From Firmicutes bacterium UBA993 (GTDB taxonomy: Bacteria > Bacillota > Dethiobacteria > DTU022), in contig DBBD01000060.1 of assembly GCA_002292015.1 (NCBI GenBank), positions 650 through 13,240 on the forward strand: 12,591 nucleotides of DNA, in the 5' to 3' direction. The position numbers were made by a program, and so were the translations under genes. The notes beneath the pieces are model-generated. The model was not told where the DNA came from. It saw only the letters and a list, made by a program, of their open reading frames with translations, and did not search any database. This document shows positions 5,140 to 12,582 of this stretch, piece after piece. Each line of letters begins with the position of its first letter. Position 1 is the stretch's first letter.

Positions 5140-7143
5140 TTACTTTACAAGCTGAGCAGCTACCTCCCGGTCGAAAACCTCCTCGGCATTGGCAGAGCTA
5201 ACCCCACTGATGATCCGATCGCCCACCTTGATATTAACTCCCTGATCGCATTTCTCCAGGCAGAAGGTGGCTTTCAGGTTAACATATCCGGATACGTCAT
5301 CCCTTTCACTCAACTCGTGAAACTTAGCCAGTACATCATAGGCGCCCCGGAGATAACATCCGGTGCCCACACACACCGAAACCTCGATTGGTTTTTCCAA
5401 CGGCGCCAGGGTGACGCGGATCTCTTTGCCGTCGATGCGCCGCCGTGGGCTGTAATTTGTATGCAGGGCATCATGGCAGGTATGGCTGCCGTGACCGTCT
5501 AACCACTGCTCGTAGACCTTCTGCACGGCCAGGTTGTCCAGGGGATTTCTGAACTGGCTGATCCTGTCAACGCGAAAAATCCCGGCCTCGCGCAGGCGGC
5601 GGGCTTCCCGGTCGTTGGGGTAGGGTTGGCCTCCGCCACCGATGCAGCCTGAAGGACAGGCCATCACTTCGATTAGGTCATAGCTTTCAGTACCGGCCTT
5701 GATTGCTTCTATCAACTTGACCGTATTGGCCAGGCCGGATACTATGGCCAAACGGACTTCCAGGTCACCCAGTTTTACCCGGGCGCTACGCACTCCCTCA
5801 GGGCCGCGCAGCTCGTTATATTCAACTTGGCCCGGGTTAACACCGAGCATACCGGCGGCTGTCCGTACCGCCGCTTCAGTAACGCCACCGCTGACTCCAA
5901 ATATCACGCCGGCACCACTCACCAAACCGAAAGGCTGATCAAAAGCTTCCTCTTCTAGCTGGTCAAAGATAATGCCGTCCTGTTTGAAAAACTGGGCCAG
6001 CTCCGTGGTGGAGATGACCGCATCCACCTCGCGGGTACCATCGTAAGTAAACTCCGGCCGCTGCGCTTCAAACTTCTTGGCCGCACAGGGCATCACAGAG
6101 ACGACAAACAGATCCTCAGGGGCAACCCCCAGCTCGCTGGCGTAAAATCTCTTGGCGATAGAACCCAGCATCTGCTGGGGAGATTTACAGCTGGACAGGT
6201 TGGGCAGCAGTTCCGGATAAAACTGCTCGCAAAACTTGACCCATCCCGGACAACAACTGGTAAACTGTGGCAGTCGCTCCCCGCTGGTCAGACGACCTAC
6301 AAATTCATTGGTTTCTTCTACCGCGGTCAGGTCGGCGGTAAAGACGGTGTCGAACACTTTTGCAAAACCGAGGCGTCTTAAACCGGCAGCCATTTTCCCG
6401 GTGCTAATCTGACCAGGCTTACCACCGAACTCTTCAGTCAGAGCAATCCGCACCGCCGGTGCCACCTGGACGATGACGGTCTTTTTCGGATCGTTTAGTG
6501 CCTTCCAAACTTGCTCTATTTCACGCTTGACAGTGAGCGCTGCGGTAGGACAAACAGCGATGCACTGACCGCAGTTGATACAATCAACTTCGGTCAAGGG
6601 CTTGCCAAAAGCAGGGCCGACCACGGTCTGCGAACCACGGAAAGCGAAATCAAGTACACCGACACCCTGAATTTCCCGGCACATGCGCACGCAATCGCCG
6701 CAGAGGATGCACTTGTTGGGGTTACGTATTACTGAGGGGCTAGCGGCATCAACGGGCACAACTACCTCGCGAACGCCAAACCTGGCCCGGTCAATACCCT
6801 GCTCCTGGGCTAGGGTTTGCAGTTTACACCTGCCGCTGCGTTCGCAGGTGGTGCAGTCCCGATCATGATTAGCCAGCAAAAGTTCAAGAATCATACGCCG
6901 TATCTTGCGGGTACGATCGGTGTTGGTGCGGACCACCATACCCGGCGTAGGCGGGGTAGAACATGCGGCGACAAGCCCGAGCTTCTGGTCCTCAACCATG
7001 CACATCCGGCATGCGCCGTAGATGGAAAGGTCGGAATGGTAGCAGAAGGTCGGTAAGTTAATACCAGCCTTGCGCACCAGCTCCAAAAGATTCTGCTCGT
7101 TGCCAATTTCAACGGATTGCCCGTCTATGGTCAATGTAGACAT
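5140..7143 (-). CDS. hydA: [FeFe]-hydrogenase catalytic subunit of bifurcating HydABC
   Basis: A 667-residue soluble enzyme making or consuming H2. Domains: plant-type [2Fe-2S] (C34, C45, C48, C61); His-Cys [4Fe-4S] (H93, C97, C100, C106); two [4Fe-4S] clusters (C145/148/151/155 and C188/191/194/198); H-cluster domain with TSCCPGW (C297 proton relay, C298 ligand), MPCAAKKFE (C353, K356) and EVMACPSGCIGGGGQP (C496, C500); small-subunit-like tail about 510-567 ending LHTNY; and a C-terminal thioredoxin-like [2Fe-2S] domain (C591, C596, C628, C632). That last domain and the adjacent hydB and hydC mark the trimeric electron-bifurcating class (Thermotoga, Moorella), for which the overall reaction is NADH + 2 reduced ferredoxin + 3 H+ giving 2 H2. 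All catalytic residues look intact. GGAG is 6 nt before the ATG; hydB ends 27 nt upstream. Confidence 0.97.
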   Translation of the reverse strand: MSTLTIDGQSVEIGNEQNLLELVRKAGINLPTFCYHSDLSIYGACRMCMVEDQKLGLVAACSTPPTPGMVVRTNTDRTRKIRRMILELLLANHDRDCTTCERSGRCKLQTLAQEQGIDRARFGVREVVVPVDAASPSVIRNPNKCILCGDCVRMCREIQGVGVLDFAFRGSQTVVGPAFGKPLTEVDCINCGQCIAVCPTAALTVKREIEQVWKALNDPKKTVIVQVAPAVRIALTEEFGGKPGQISTGKMAAGLRRLGFAKVFDTVFTADLTAVEETNEFVGRLTSGERLPQFTSCCPGWVKFCEQFYPELLPNLSSCKSPQQMLGSIAKRFYASELGVAPEDLFVVSVMPCAAKKFEAQRPEFTYDGTREVDAVISTTELAQFFKQDGIIFDQLEEEAFDQPFGLVSGAGVIFGVSGGVTEAAVRTAAGMLGVNPGQVEYNELRGPEGVRSARVKLGDLEVRLAIVSGLANTVKLIEAIKAGTESYDLIEVMACPSGCIGGGGQPYPNDREARRLREAGIFRVDRISQFRNPLDNLAVQKVYEQWLDGHGSHTCHDALHTNYSPRRRIDGKEIRVTLAPLEKPIEVSVCVGTGCYLRGAYDVLAKFHELSERDDVSGYVNLKATFCLEKCDQGVNIKVGDRIISGVSSANAEEVFDREVAAQLVK

Positions 7144-7170
7144 GGTTATCTCCTCTCTTCGTGCGGATAC

Positions 7171-9048
7171 TTAAACTATAATAGCTTCAAAGCGACATTT
7201 CTCAAGGCAAAGACGACATTTTGTACAAATATCCGCATCAATTGAGTGCGGCTTTTTACTCTCTCCGGTAATGGCACCGACCGGACAGATTCTGCTACAA
7301 CGGGTACATCCCCGGCATTTCTCAGGATCGATAAAGAAGTTCATCAACGCCCGGCATACACCGCTCGGGCAGCGATGATCCTCAACATGGGCCTCAAACT
7401 CATGCCGGAAGTAACGCAAAGTAGTCAGAACCGGGTTGGGCGCTGTTTTCCCAAGGCCACACAGGGAGCCTTCCTTGACTACCGCGCTCAGCTCCTCAAG
7501 CAAGCCGATATCACCGGGTTCGCCCTTTCCGGAGACAATGCGCTCCATTATGCTTAGCATCTGTTTGGTCCCTTCCCGACAGGGAACACACTTGCCGCAC
7601 GATTCCGATTGAACAAATTTCATAAAGTAGCGTGCCAGCTCTACCATACAGGTCGTCTCATCGACCACCACCATACCGCCAGAGCCCATCATCGCACCTG
7701 CGCGGATTAAGCTGTCATAGTCGATCACGGTATCCAACAAGCTTTCAGGGATACATCCGCCTGACGGGCCGCCGATCTGCACAGCCTTAAAAGGTCGGTC
7801 GTACTGTATGCCGCCGCCGATATCAAAGACAATCTCGCGCAAGGTCAGCCCCATGGGAATCTCAACCAGGCCTGTCTTCTTGATGCGGCCCGCCAGAGCG
7901 AAAACCTTGGTGCCCTTGCTATTTTCTGTTCCAATGCCGGCAAACCAATCGGAACCCCGGGCAAGAATACGCGGCACATTAGCCCATGTCTCCACATTGT
8001 TAATATTTGTCGGTTTAGCCCAAAGTCCCCGCTGAGCTGGAAAAGGCGGACGGGGACTGGGCATGCCCCGCGCTCCCATAATAGAAGCTATCAGAGCGGT
8101 CTCTTCGCCGCAAACAAAAGCGCCGGCGCCTTCCTTGATATGGAGATCAAATGAAAAGCCGGTGCCGAGAATGTTTTCACCGAGAAGCCCTTTTTCTTCC
8201 GCCTGCTTCATGGCCAGGCGTAATCTATTGATGGCCAGCGGATACTCTGCCCTGCAGTAGATATAACCTTCATCAGCGCCAACAGCGTAGGCACCGATGA
8301 TCATACCCTCGAGCACCGCATGGGGGTCGCCTTCAAGCAGGCTCCTGTCCATGAATGCCCCCGGATCACCTTCATCTGCGTTGCAAAGAACATATTTCTT
8401 CTCATCGGGGGCTTTGTGGGTAAATTCCCACTTTAGTCCGGTAGAAAAGCCGCCACCACCGCGACCACGCAAACCCGAACGCTTGATTTCTTCCACTACC
8501 TCCTGCGACGACATGCCTGAAAGTGCCCGCTCCAACCCGGTATAACCATCGCGGGCAATGTAGTGTTCGATTACTTCCGGATCGATGTAGCCGCAATTAT
8601 CCAATGCTATACGCAGCTGCTTTGCTAAGACCCCTCCGGGTTTTACCCCGGGTTCTTCCCGGTGGACAATCAAGTCTTCAACTGGATTCCCGCCAACCAC
8701 ATCTTCTACGAAAATTCGCTTGGCTAGATCGGGCTTAACCTGACCATACATGGTCCGGTGCCCACCCGGCCGCCGTACCTCCACCATTACCTCGGCTTCG
8801 CACATCCCGGCGCAACCCGTAGAACGTACTACAACATCAAGCGCCCTTTGTTTGATTGCTTCGGCCTGTACCAACAGCTCATCTTGTATAGCTTGCATTA
8901 CGGGCGCGCCGCCGGCCGCTATACCGCATGTGCCAAGTCCGACGAGAATGATAACCTGATCTGCTTTTTGGGCAAATTCTTCTTTGCATCTTTCCCGGTA
9001 AGCCGACAGCTGATCCAGGCTTATTTTCGAATTAGTAACTTTCAGCAT
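7171..9048 (-). CDS. hydB: HydB, NADH- and FMN-binding subunit of bifurcating hydrogenase
   Basis: A 625-residue NuoF-like protein where NADH is expected to be oxidised and electrons split at FMN. An N-terminal thioredoxin-like domain (about 30-115) has CAGMC (C79, C83) but only one Cys (C41) in the first loop. The NuoF core follows with GRGGGGFSTGLKW (195-207) and NADEGDPGAFMDR (223-235). The [4Fe-4S] of this core is bound by C484, C487, C490 and C530. A CPSGVC motif (560-565, preceded by H558) could bind a metal. The C-terminus carries two [4Fe-4S] clusters (C578/581/584/588; C608/611/614/618). Length and order fit HydB of the HydABC type. The start ATG is 12 nt after a GGAGG that lies inside the end of hydC, with 4 nt between the genes, implying coupled translation. 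Confidence 0.96.
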   Translation of the reverse strand: MLKVTNSKISLDQLSAYRERCKEEFAQKADQVIILVGLGTCGIAAGGAPVMQAIQDELLVQAEAIKQRALDVVVRSTGCAGMCEAEVMVEVRRPGGHRTMYGQVKPDLAKRIFVEDVVGGNPVEDLIVHREEPGVKPGGVLAKQLRIALDNCGYIDPEVIEHYIARDGYTGLERALSGMSSQEVVEEIKRSGLRGRGGGGFSTGLKWEFTHKAPDEKKYVLCNADEGDPGAFMDRSLLEGDPHAVLEGMIIGAYAVGADEGYIYCRAEYPLAINRLRLAMKQAEEKGLLGENILGTGFSFDLHIKEGAGAFVCGEETALIASIMGARGMPSPRPPFPAQRGLWAKPTNINNVETWANVPRILARGSDWFAGIGTENSKGTKVFALAGRIKKTGLVEIPMGLTLREIVFDIGGGIQYDRPFKAVQIGGPSGGCIPESLLDTVIDYDSLIRAGAMMGSGGMVVVDETTCMVELARYFMKFVQSESCGKCVPCREGTKQMLSIMERIVSGKGEPGDIGLLEELSAVVKEGSLCGLGKTAPNPVLTTLRYFRHEFEAHVEDHRCPSGVCRALMNFFIDPEKCRGCTRCSRICPVGAITGESKKPHSIDADICTKCRLCLEKCRFEAIIV

Positions 9049-9052
9049 CGTC

Positions 9053-9547
9053 TTAGTGCACCTCCCCGGCAGCGTTACGCTTGAGCAGATCTTCGACCAC
9101 TATTTCCGCCGCTTCCGTCGTCAGTTGGCCGTAAACTTCCTGGTCATTTATGGTTATAACCGGCGCCAAACCGCAACAACCGATACAGGCGACCCTCTCA
9201 ACAGTAAAAGAAAGGTCATCGGTGGTATCCTGCCCTTCACTTAAATCAAGTTTTTTCCTGATGATATAATCGACCACTTCCGACCCCCGGACGTGGCAAG
9301 CCGTGCCATCACAGATCTTGACAATATACTTGCCCTTGGGCTCCAGCGAAAATTGGGCGTAAAATGTGGCCACACCGAAAACAGTTGCCAGTGGCATCCC
9401 CAAAGCCGTGGCTACGTAAGTCAAAACCTCCTCCGGCAGATAGCGGTATTCCTTTTGCACCTCCTGCAAAATTGGGATCAAATTAGAAACCTTGCGCTCC
9501 CAGATATCGATGATCTGGTTAATCTTGGGAAAACTTCTTTCGTTCAT
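9053..9547 (-). CDS. hydC: HydC, NuoE-like [2Fe-2S] subunit of bifurcating hydrogenase
   Basis: A 164-residue protein, the usual length for the family. The N-terminal helical part (about 1-65, with LPEEVLTYVATALGMP and VFGVATFYAQF) is followed by the thioredoxin-like [2Fe-2S] domain with ligands C79, C84, C121 and C125 (CDGTAC and CIGCCGLAP). C124 is an extra cysteine. In HydABC complexes this subunit binds HydB and passes electrons near the FMN site. The strong Shine-Dalgarno GGGGAGG lies 5 nt before the ATG. It is the first structural gene of the hydrogenase operon, 73 nt after the XRE-cupin regulator; that gap holds a near-palindrome and a direct repeat. Confidence 0.95.
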   Translation of the reverse strand: MNERSFPKINQIIDIWERKVSNLIPILQEVQKEYRYLPEEVLTYVATALGMPLATVFGVATFYAQFSLEPKGKYIVKICDGTACHVRGSEVVDYIIRKKLDLSEGQDTTDDLSFTVERVACIGCCGLAPVITINDQEVYGQLTTEAAEIVVEDLLKRNAAGEVH

Positions 9548-9559
9548 TGCATCCTCCCC

Positions 9560-9580
9560 TATATCTATAGAATCGATATA
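9560..9580. promoter_or_regulatory. 21-bp near-palindrome just upstream of the hydC ribosome site
   Basis: TATATC (9560-9565) and GATATA (9575-9580) are perfect inverted arms; two further inner pairs also match. It lies directly before the hydC Shine-Dalgarno, where a bound protein or a hairpin could affect expression. AT-rich palindromes also arise by chance. Confidence 0.3.
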
Positions 9581-9581
9581 C

Positions 9582-9608
9582 TTGCCTGATCCTTTCTTTG
9601 CCTGACCC
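9582..9608. repeat. direct repeat TTGCCTGAYCC x2 in the regulator-hydC gap
   Basis: TTGCCTGATCC (9582-9592) and TTGCCTGACCC (9598-9608) differ at one base and start 16 bp apart. They lie upstream of hydC and could be a regulator binding site. No convincing -35/-10 pair was found here, so hydC may depend on the promoter before the regulator. Confidence 0.4.
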
Positions 9609-9620
9609 TATCCGCCTCCT

Positions 9621-10178
9621 TTAACGCTCCTCAAAACCGGTGGGAGAAACTATCCATAGCAGTTCCGCCGGAGATGTGCCGCAGTTGTGAATGGTAGAAG
9701 GCCCGGCAAAAGCAAAATAAGCGCAGTCGCCCGCATCAAGATTATATACGTTTTTGTAGGCAGTAATCTCTACAATGCCTGAAATTATGTAGAGAACGTC
9801 GTCCCTTTGATGCTGGTAGACGGGCTCAGTCATAGTGCCGCCCGGATCCAGACGCACAATCATCGATTGCATGCGCTTGGCCCGGGAACCTACAAATAAA
9901 ATGAGATCGGCGCGATAACCTTCTTCACCGGTGAACAGTTGCTCTCTTTTATCCTTGCGCGAGATAATCCATTCTTCCGGCATATCGTCTTCCACAAACA
10001 CCGATATGTTGGAATGAAAAACATCAGATAGTTTGCGCAAGGTAGGAAACGAAGGCGCCGACTCGCCTTTTTCCAGTTGGTAAATAAACGAAGGCGACAC
10101 ACCGATGCGATCGGCGAGCGAACGCACGCTCATGCCGCTGTTTATGCGCATACGCTTGAGACGTTGAGGAAAGTTCAC
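9621..10178 (-). CDS. XRE-type HTH regulator with cupin sensor domain
   Basis: A 185-residue DNA-binding protein. An XRE/Cro helix-turn-helix occupies about residues 5-60 (RLKRMRINSGMSVRSLADRI, then GVSPSFIYQLEKGESAPSF). A cupin barrel fills about 100-180; its metal motif is partial (HQRDDVLYIISG with Asp in place of the usual Glu, and a later His in STIHNCG), so metal binding is uncertain and the ligand unknown. Position suggests it controls itself and the hydrogenase operon. Start choice: GTG at 10196 has no ribosome site, while GTG at 10178 follows AGGTG by 10 nt and places the HTH at the usual distance from the N-terminus. It ends 73 nt before hydC with no terminator seen, so read-through is likely. 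The promoter at 10277-10305 overlaps an inverted repeat. Confidence 0.88.
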   Translation of the reverse strand: MNFPQRLKRMRINSGMSVRSLADRIGVSPSFIYQLEKGESAPSFPTLRKLSDVFHSNISVFVEDDMPEEWIISRKDKREQLFTGEEGYRADLILFVGSRAKRMQSMIVRLDPGGTMTEPVYQHQRDDVLYIISGIVEITAYKNVYNLDAGDCAYFAFAGPSTIHNCGTSPAELLWIVSPTGFEER

Positions 10179-10276
10179 TTTTGTCGAACACCTCACGATA
10201 ACCGTTCACTGTACGGCAACCCTTAGAATTCATCGCTGCGACTTCAGGCCGAAAACTTGTAACTGCTAACTTTTTG

Positions 10277-10305
10277 AGTTTACAGCGTCACTGTAAATGT
10301 GTCAA
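10277..10305 (-). promoter_or_regulatory. promoter of the regulator/hydrogenase transcript
   Basis: On the minus strand a perfect TTGACA (10305-10300) is followed after 17 nt by TAAACT (10282-10277), 4 of 6 matches to the -10 consensus. Transcription would start near 10270, about 90 nt before the preferred GTG. The weak -10 fits a regulated promoter. Confidence 0.7.
10279..10297. promoter_or_regulatory. inverted-repeat operator candidate across the promoter spacer
   Basis: TTTACAG (10279-10285) and CTGTAAA (10291-10297) form a perfect 7-bp inverted repeat with a 5-bp centre. It overlaps the -10 and fills most of the spacer to the -35, so a bound dimer would block RNA polymerase. The XRE-cupin regulator is the obvious candidate ligand; this is inference from position. 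Confidence 0.6.
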
Positions 10306-10339
10306 GTAAATTCGTATGTAAATTAGTATGTAAGCATAT
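10293..10339. repeat. four tandem GTAA-start repeats, 12-13 bp apart
   Basis: GTAAATGTGTCAA (10293), GTAAATTCGTAT (10306), GTAAATTAGTAT (10318) and GTAAGCATAT (10330) follow each other without gaps. The second and third units differ at a single base. The first unit contains one arm of the inverted repeat and the -35 of the regulator promoter; the rest lie immediately upstream of it. They could be additional binding sites. Confidence 0.5.
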
Positions 10340-10355
10340 AATCAAACTAAGATGC

Positions 10356-10425
10356 TCAAAAACCGCGATCTTAAAAGAATAAAATCTGACACCGGGTGTG
10401 ACCGGGCAACCAAGATCGCCTGGTT
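10356..10425 (-). terminator. long stem terminator after the transporter/lysoplasmalogenase pair
   Basis: AACCGCGATCTT (10361-10372) pairs with AAGATCGC plus GGTT (10412-10419, 10422-10425), 12 bp with a 2-nt bulge. On the minus strand the stem ends in GGTTTTTGAG, giving a five-T tract. It lies 32-96 nt after the stop at 10457. The 39-nt loop is long for a terminator but contains small nested pairings and its own T-rich run. Confidence 0.55.
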
Positions 10426-10456
10426 ACTTTACTAGTGAAACAACTGCCTGGCGAAT

Positions 10457-11143
10457 TTAATTTCCAGCGTTGAGCAGCACGCCACCGACTATAGCTACCT
10501 GGGCCAGATGATAAGTTAACATTATTAGTATCCCAGCATATCTGTATGGCTTTACAAAAGCATTGGAGGCCAGGACAAAATCGGAAACATAAAAGAGCAG
10601 AGCGCCGGCAGCAACCAACGCTGCATGCAGTAATTCCCAGTCCGGCCTTAGTAAGGTATACAAAGCAGAAAAAACCATTAACGATATGGCAACCATATAG
10701 AGCATTACCGGCACCTGCCGCTTTTCGCCCTCCGGCGTGCGGCGCAAGCCTGATAAAATGTGACGCGCAGCAAAATATGCCGCGATTCCGACTAGAAAAA
10801 GCAGCCCGACAGTTACAGGGTTTACACTGGGCAATGTCTCGTTGAACATAACCGTGTACAGAATCTGCGCTAGCAGAAACGATAATAGACCAAGCTGGAA
10901 CATCCCCGGACGAACCAATAAAATGCTTTTCAACAGGAAGATATCCCCGGCAAGAGAAAAAATTAAACCTGCCCCTAAGATCGCAGTATGCCCCTGCCAA
11001 CCACCTGAAATTGAAAACCACAATATCAGAGCTATAAGCGTCAACGGTTTGGTTACATTGCGCAACCTGTAACTATCGGTCATAACTAAATACCAATCAG
11101 CTAAAGCGAGTAGAAAGAAGAGGAATAAAAAGACATTAAACAT
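10457..11143 (-). CDS. YhhN/TMEM86-family lysoplasmalogenase
   Basis: A 228-residue, very hydrophobic membrane protein with about eight predicted helices. Family residues are seen at KPL (32-34), the GD of FSLAGDIFLL (66-67), SD in FYVSDFVLASNAF (187-188) and YHLAQ near the end (211-215). Characterised members of this family (YhhN, TMEM86A/B) hydrolyse the vinyl-ether bond of lysoplasmalogens to an aldehyde and a glycerophospho-base. Many strict anaerobes make plasmalogens, so the substrate is plausible. The start ATG is 9 nt after GGGAGG, which overlaps the TAA-containing junction with the upstream GPH transporter; only 6 nt separate the genes, so they are almost certainly co-transcribed. 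A long hairpin follows. Activity itself cannot be judged from sequence. Confidence 0.85.
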   Translation of the reverse strand: MFNVFLFLFFLLALADWYLVMTDSYRLRNVTKPLTLIALILWFSISGGWQGHTAILGAGLIFSLAGDIFLLKSILLVRPGMFQLGLLSFLLAQILYTVMFNETLPSVNPVTVGLLFLVGIAAYFAARHILSGLRRTPEGEKRQVPVMLYMVAISLMVFSALYTLLRPDWELLHAALVAAGALLFYVSDFVLASNAFVKPYRYAGILIMLTYHLAQVAIVGGVLLNAGN

Positions 11144-11149
11144 ATAGTT

Positions 11150-12520
11150 TTACCTCCCGTCGCGCAGGGCAGTTCGATCGAGAATTTCCTGGTACTTTTT
11201 TCTGGTAATTGGGTAAAAAGATAAAACCACAATTCCGGTGATAAAAAACAAAATCGGAATCGGTCCACAAAGAAGTCTGATCCCAAGCAGGGAAAGTTCG
11301 GTCTGGGTCACATCCGGAATATAACCAAATGCACTTAAGATCCAGCCGGTTAAAGCAATAGCAAATGCCTGCCCGATCTTGCTGGTTAAAGTCCACAACC
11401 CGTAAAAAACTCCTTCGCGCCTGACACCGTTTTCGGCGTAATCATATTCAACCACATCAGGAATAATAGAATAAGGCATCACATACTGGGTTGCAAATCC
11501 AACCCCGGCAAGGGCCATTATCAGGTAGGTCATTTCAACCGGAACCCGGTGGCCAACCAGAAAAAGTATTAAAACCACAAACGCTACTATAAGCATACCC
11601 AAATTGTAACTGAGTTTTTTCCCAATCTTTGTTGAAATTACTGTCCATATGGGAATAAAGATAATCGAAGTCAGCAGCAGAGCAACCAGCGCCAGTTGAA
11701 AACCGGCCTCACTACCAAAAATATGAATGTAGAAATATAAAAGCGCCCCCTGGATAATAGTGACTCCTGTTATGTGCATGGTCCAGGGGATCAGACAGGT
11801 AAGAAATGTTTTCATCCCCAGCACCTGGGTATAAGATTTAATAATATTCTGTGCCACCGGTGCTTCGCGGTGAGCAGGCTCCCGAACGGAAAATACAGTG
11901 ATTAAAGCGGTAACCATCATTACTGCACCCATTACCGTTCCGCTTAAGGTCCAACCGGCCTTGACTGATGCAGCCATTCCGACCAGGGGCAGAACCAACC
12001 CTGCTCCGAGCAGGGTGCCGACTACAGCACTGCTCATGCGGTATGCGTTAAGAACCGTTCTTTCATTGTAGTCAGTCGTCAGCTCAGGCGTTAAAGCCCC
12101 ATAAGGAATATTGACTAACGTGTAAGCCGTGCAGAGCAAACTATACATAACTGCTGCCCAAATAAACAGCTGTGCTTGGGTCTCATAACCAGGAGCCGTA
12201 AACATCAGGATCATGGCAACAAAAAGTAACAGTGATCCGACAAACATGTACGGACGTCGTCGGCCCCACCTGGTTCTGGTCCGATCCGAAATAAAACCGA
12301 CCGCCGGGTCTGTAACGGCATCCCATATCTTTCCAATCATCAGAGCTGTACCGGCCAATCCCGCTGCAAGACCAACCACATCTGTCATAAAAAATAGCAG
12401 GTAAAACCCCATCATGGTAAAAAAAAGATTGCCGCCAAGATCGCCTATGCCAAACCCAAGCTTAATCCCAAAAGGTAGTTTTCCACTGTGCAGCTTAACC
12501 TTTTCTGCACTTGTTTGCAC
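11150..12520 (-). CDS. GPH-family (MelB-like) MFS cation symporter
   Basis: A 456-residue inner-membrane transporter of normal length with a 12-helix MFS pattern. The family signature WDAVTDPAVGFISDRTRTRW is near residues 66-85, followed by GRRRPY. Its two Asp (D67, D71) match the cation-binding pair of MelB helix II. SKIGQAFA near residue 380 (K381) matches the MelB helix XI lysine, and GYIPDVTQTELSLLGIRLL is also MelB-like. Substrate is normally a glycoside, pentoside or hexuronide with Na+ or H+, but no sugar enzyme is nearby; the partner gene is a lysoplasmalogenase. Start choice: GTG at 12529 overlaps the GAGAAGG ribosome site, while GTG at 12520 is 8 nt from it. Confidence 0.9.
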   Translation of the reverse strand: MQTSAEKVKLHSGKLPFGIKLGFGIGDLGGNLFFTMMGFYLLFFMTDVVGLAAGLAGTALMIGKIWDAVTDPAVGFISDRTRTRWGRRRPYMFVGSLLLFVAMILMFTAPGYETQAQLFIWAAVMYSLLCTAYTLVNIPYGALTPELTTDYNERTVLNAYRMSSAVVGTLLGAGLVLPLVGMAASVKAGWTLSGTVMGAVMMVTALITVFSVREPAHREAPVAQNIIKSYTQVLGMKTFLTCLIPWTMHITGVTIIQGALLYFYIHIFGSEAGFQLALVALLLTSIIFIPIWTVISTKIGKKLSYNLGMLIVAFVVLILFLVGHRVPVEMTYLIMALAGVGFATQYVMPYSIIPDVVEYDYAENGVRREGVFYGLWTLTSKIGQAFAIALTGWILSAFGYIPDVTQTELSLLGIRLLCGPIPILFFITGIVVLSFYPITRKKYQEILDRTALRDGR

Positions 12521-12556
12521 TACAATCACCTTCTCTTGTTAGATTTTTTTATATTT

Positions 12557-12582
12557 AATTGTCAAGGGTAATTGTCAAGGGG
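12557..12582 (-). promoter_or_regulatory. tandem 12-bp repeat with two TTGACA boxes, probable transporter promoter
   Basis: AATTGTCAAGGG occurs at 12557-12568 and again at 12570-12581. Read on the minus strand each copy gives TTGACA (12565-12560 and 12578-12573). A TATAAA follows the outer copy after 19 nt, a slightly long spacer, about 20-25 nt before the ribosome site. The flanking GGGGACGGGG resembles GTCAAGGGGACGG elements often seen as dispersed repeats in Clostridia. The window ends at 12591, so neither reading can be settled. Confidence 0.4.

Noticed and set aside
8758..9084. 108-residue plus-strand frame opposite the 5' end of hydB
   Set aside because: No motif or ribosome site is present; it is explained by codon pattern of hydB.
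9053..9547. hydC, hydB and hydA as fragments of respiratory complex I (NuoE, NuoF, NuoG)
   Set aside because: The NuoG-like protein has a complete H-cluster domain and there are no membrane nuo genes; the trio matches soluble HydABC.
5140..9547. Hydrogenase maturation genes hydE, hydF, hydG
   Set aside because: No radical-SAM CxxxCxxC protein or HydF-type GTPase is present anywhere in the window.
10293..10339. CRISPR array
   Set aside because: Units are only 12-13 bp with no unique spacers between them and no cas genes.
10371..11021. 216-residue minus-strand frame overlapping the lysoplasmalogenase gene
   Set aside because: It is Cys- and Ser-rich with no domain, and lies in another frame of a clear membrane-protein gene that has its own ribosome site; it also runs through the terminator hairpin.
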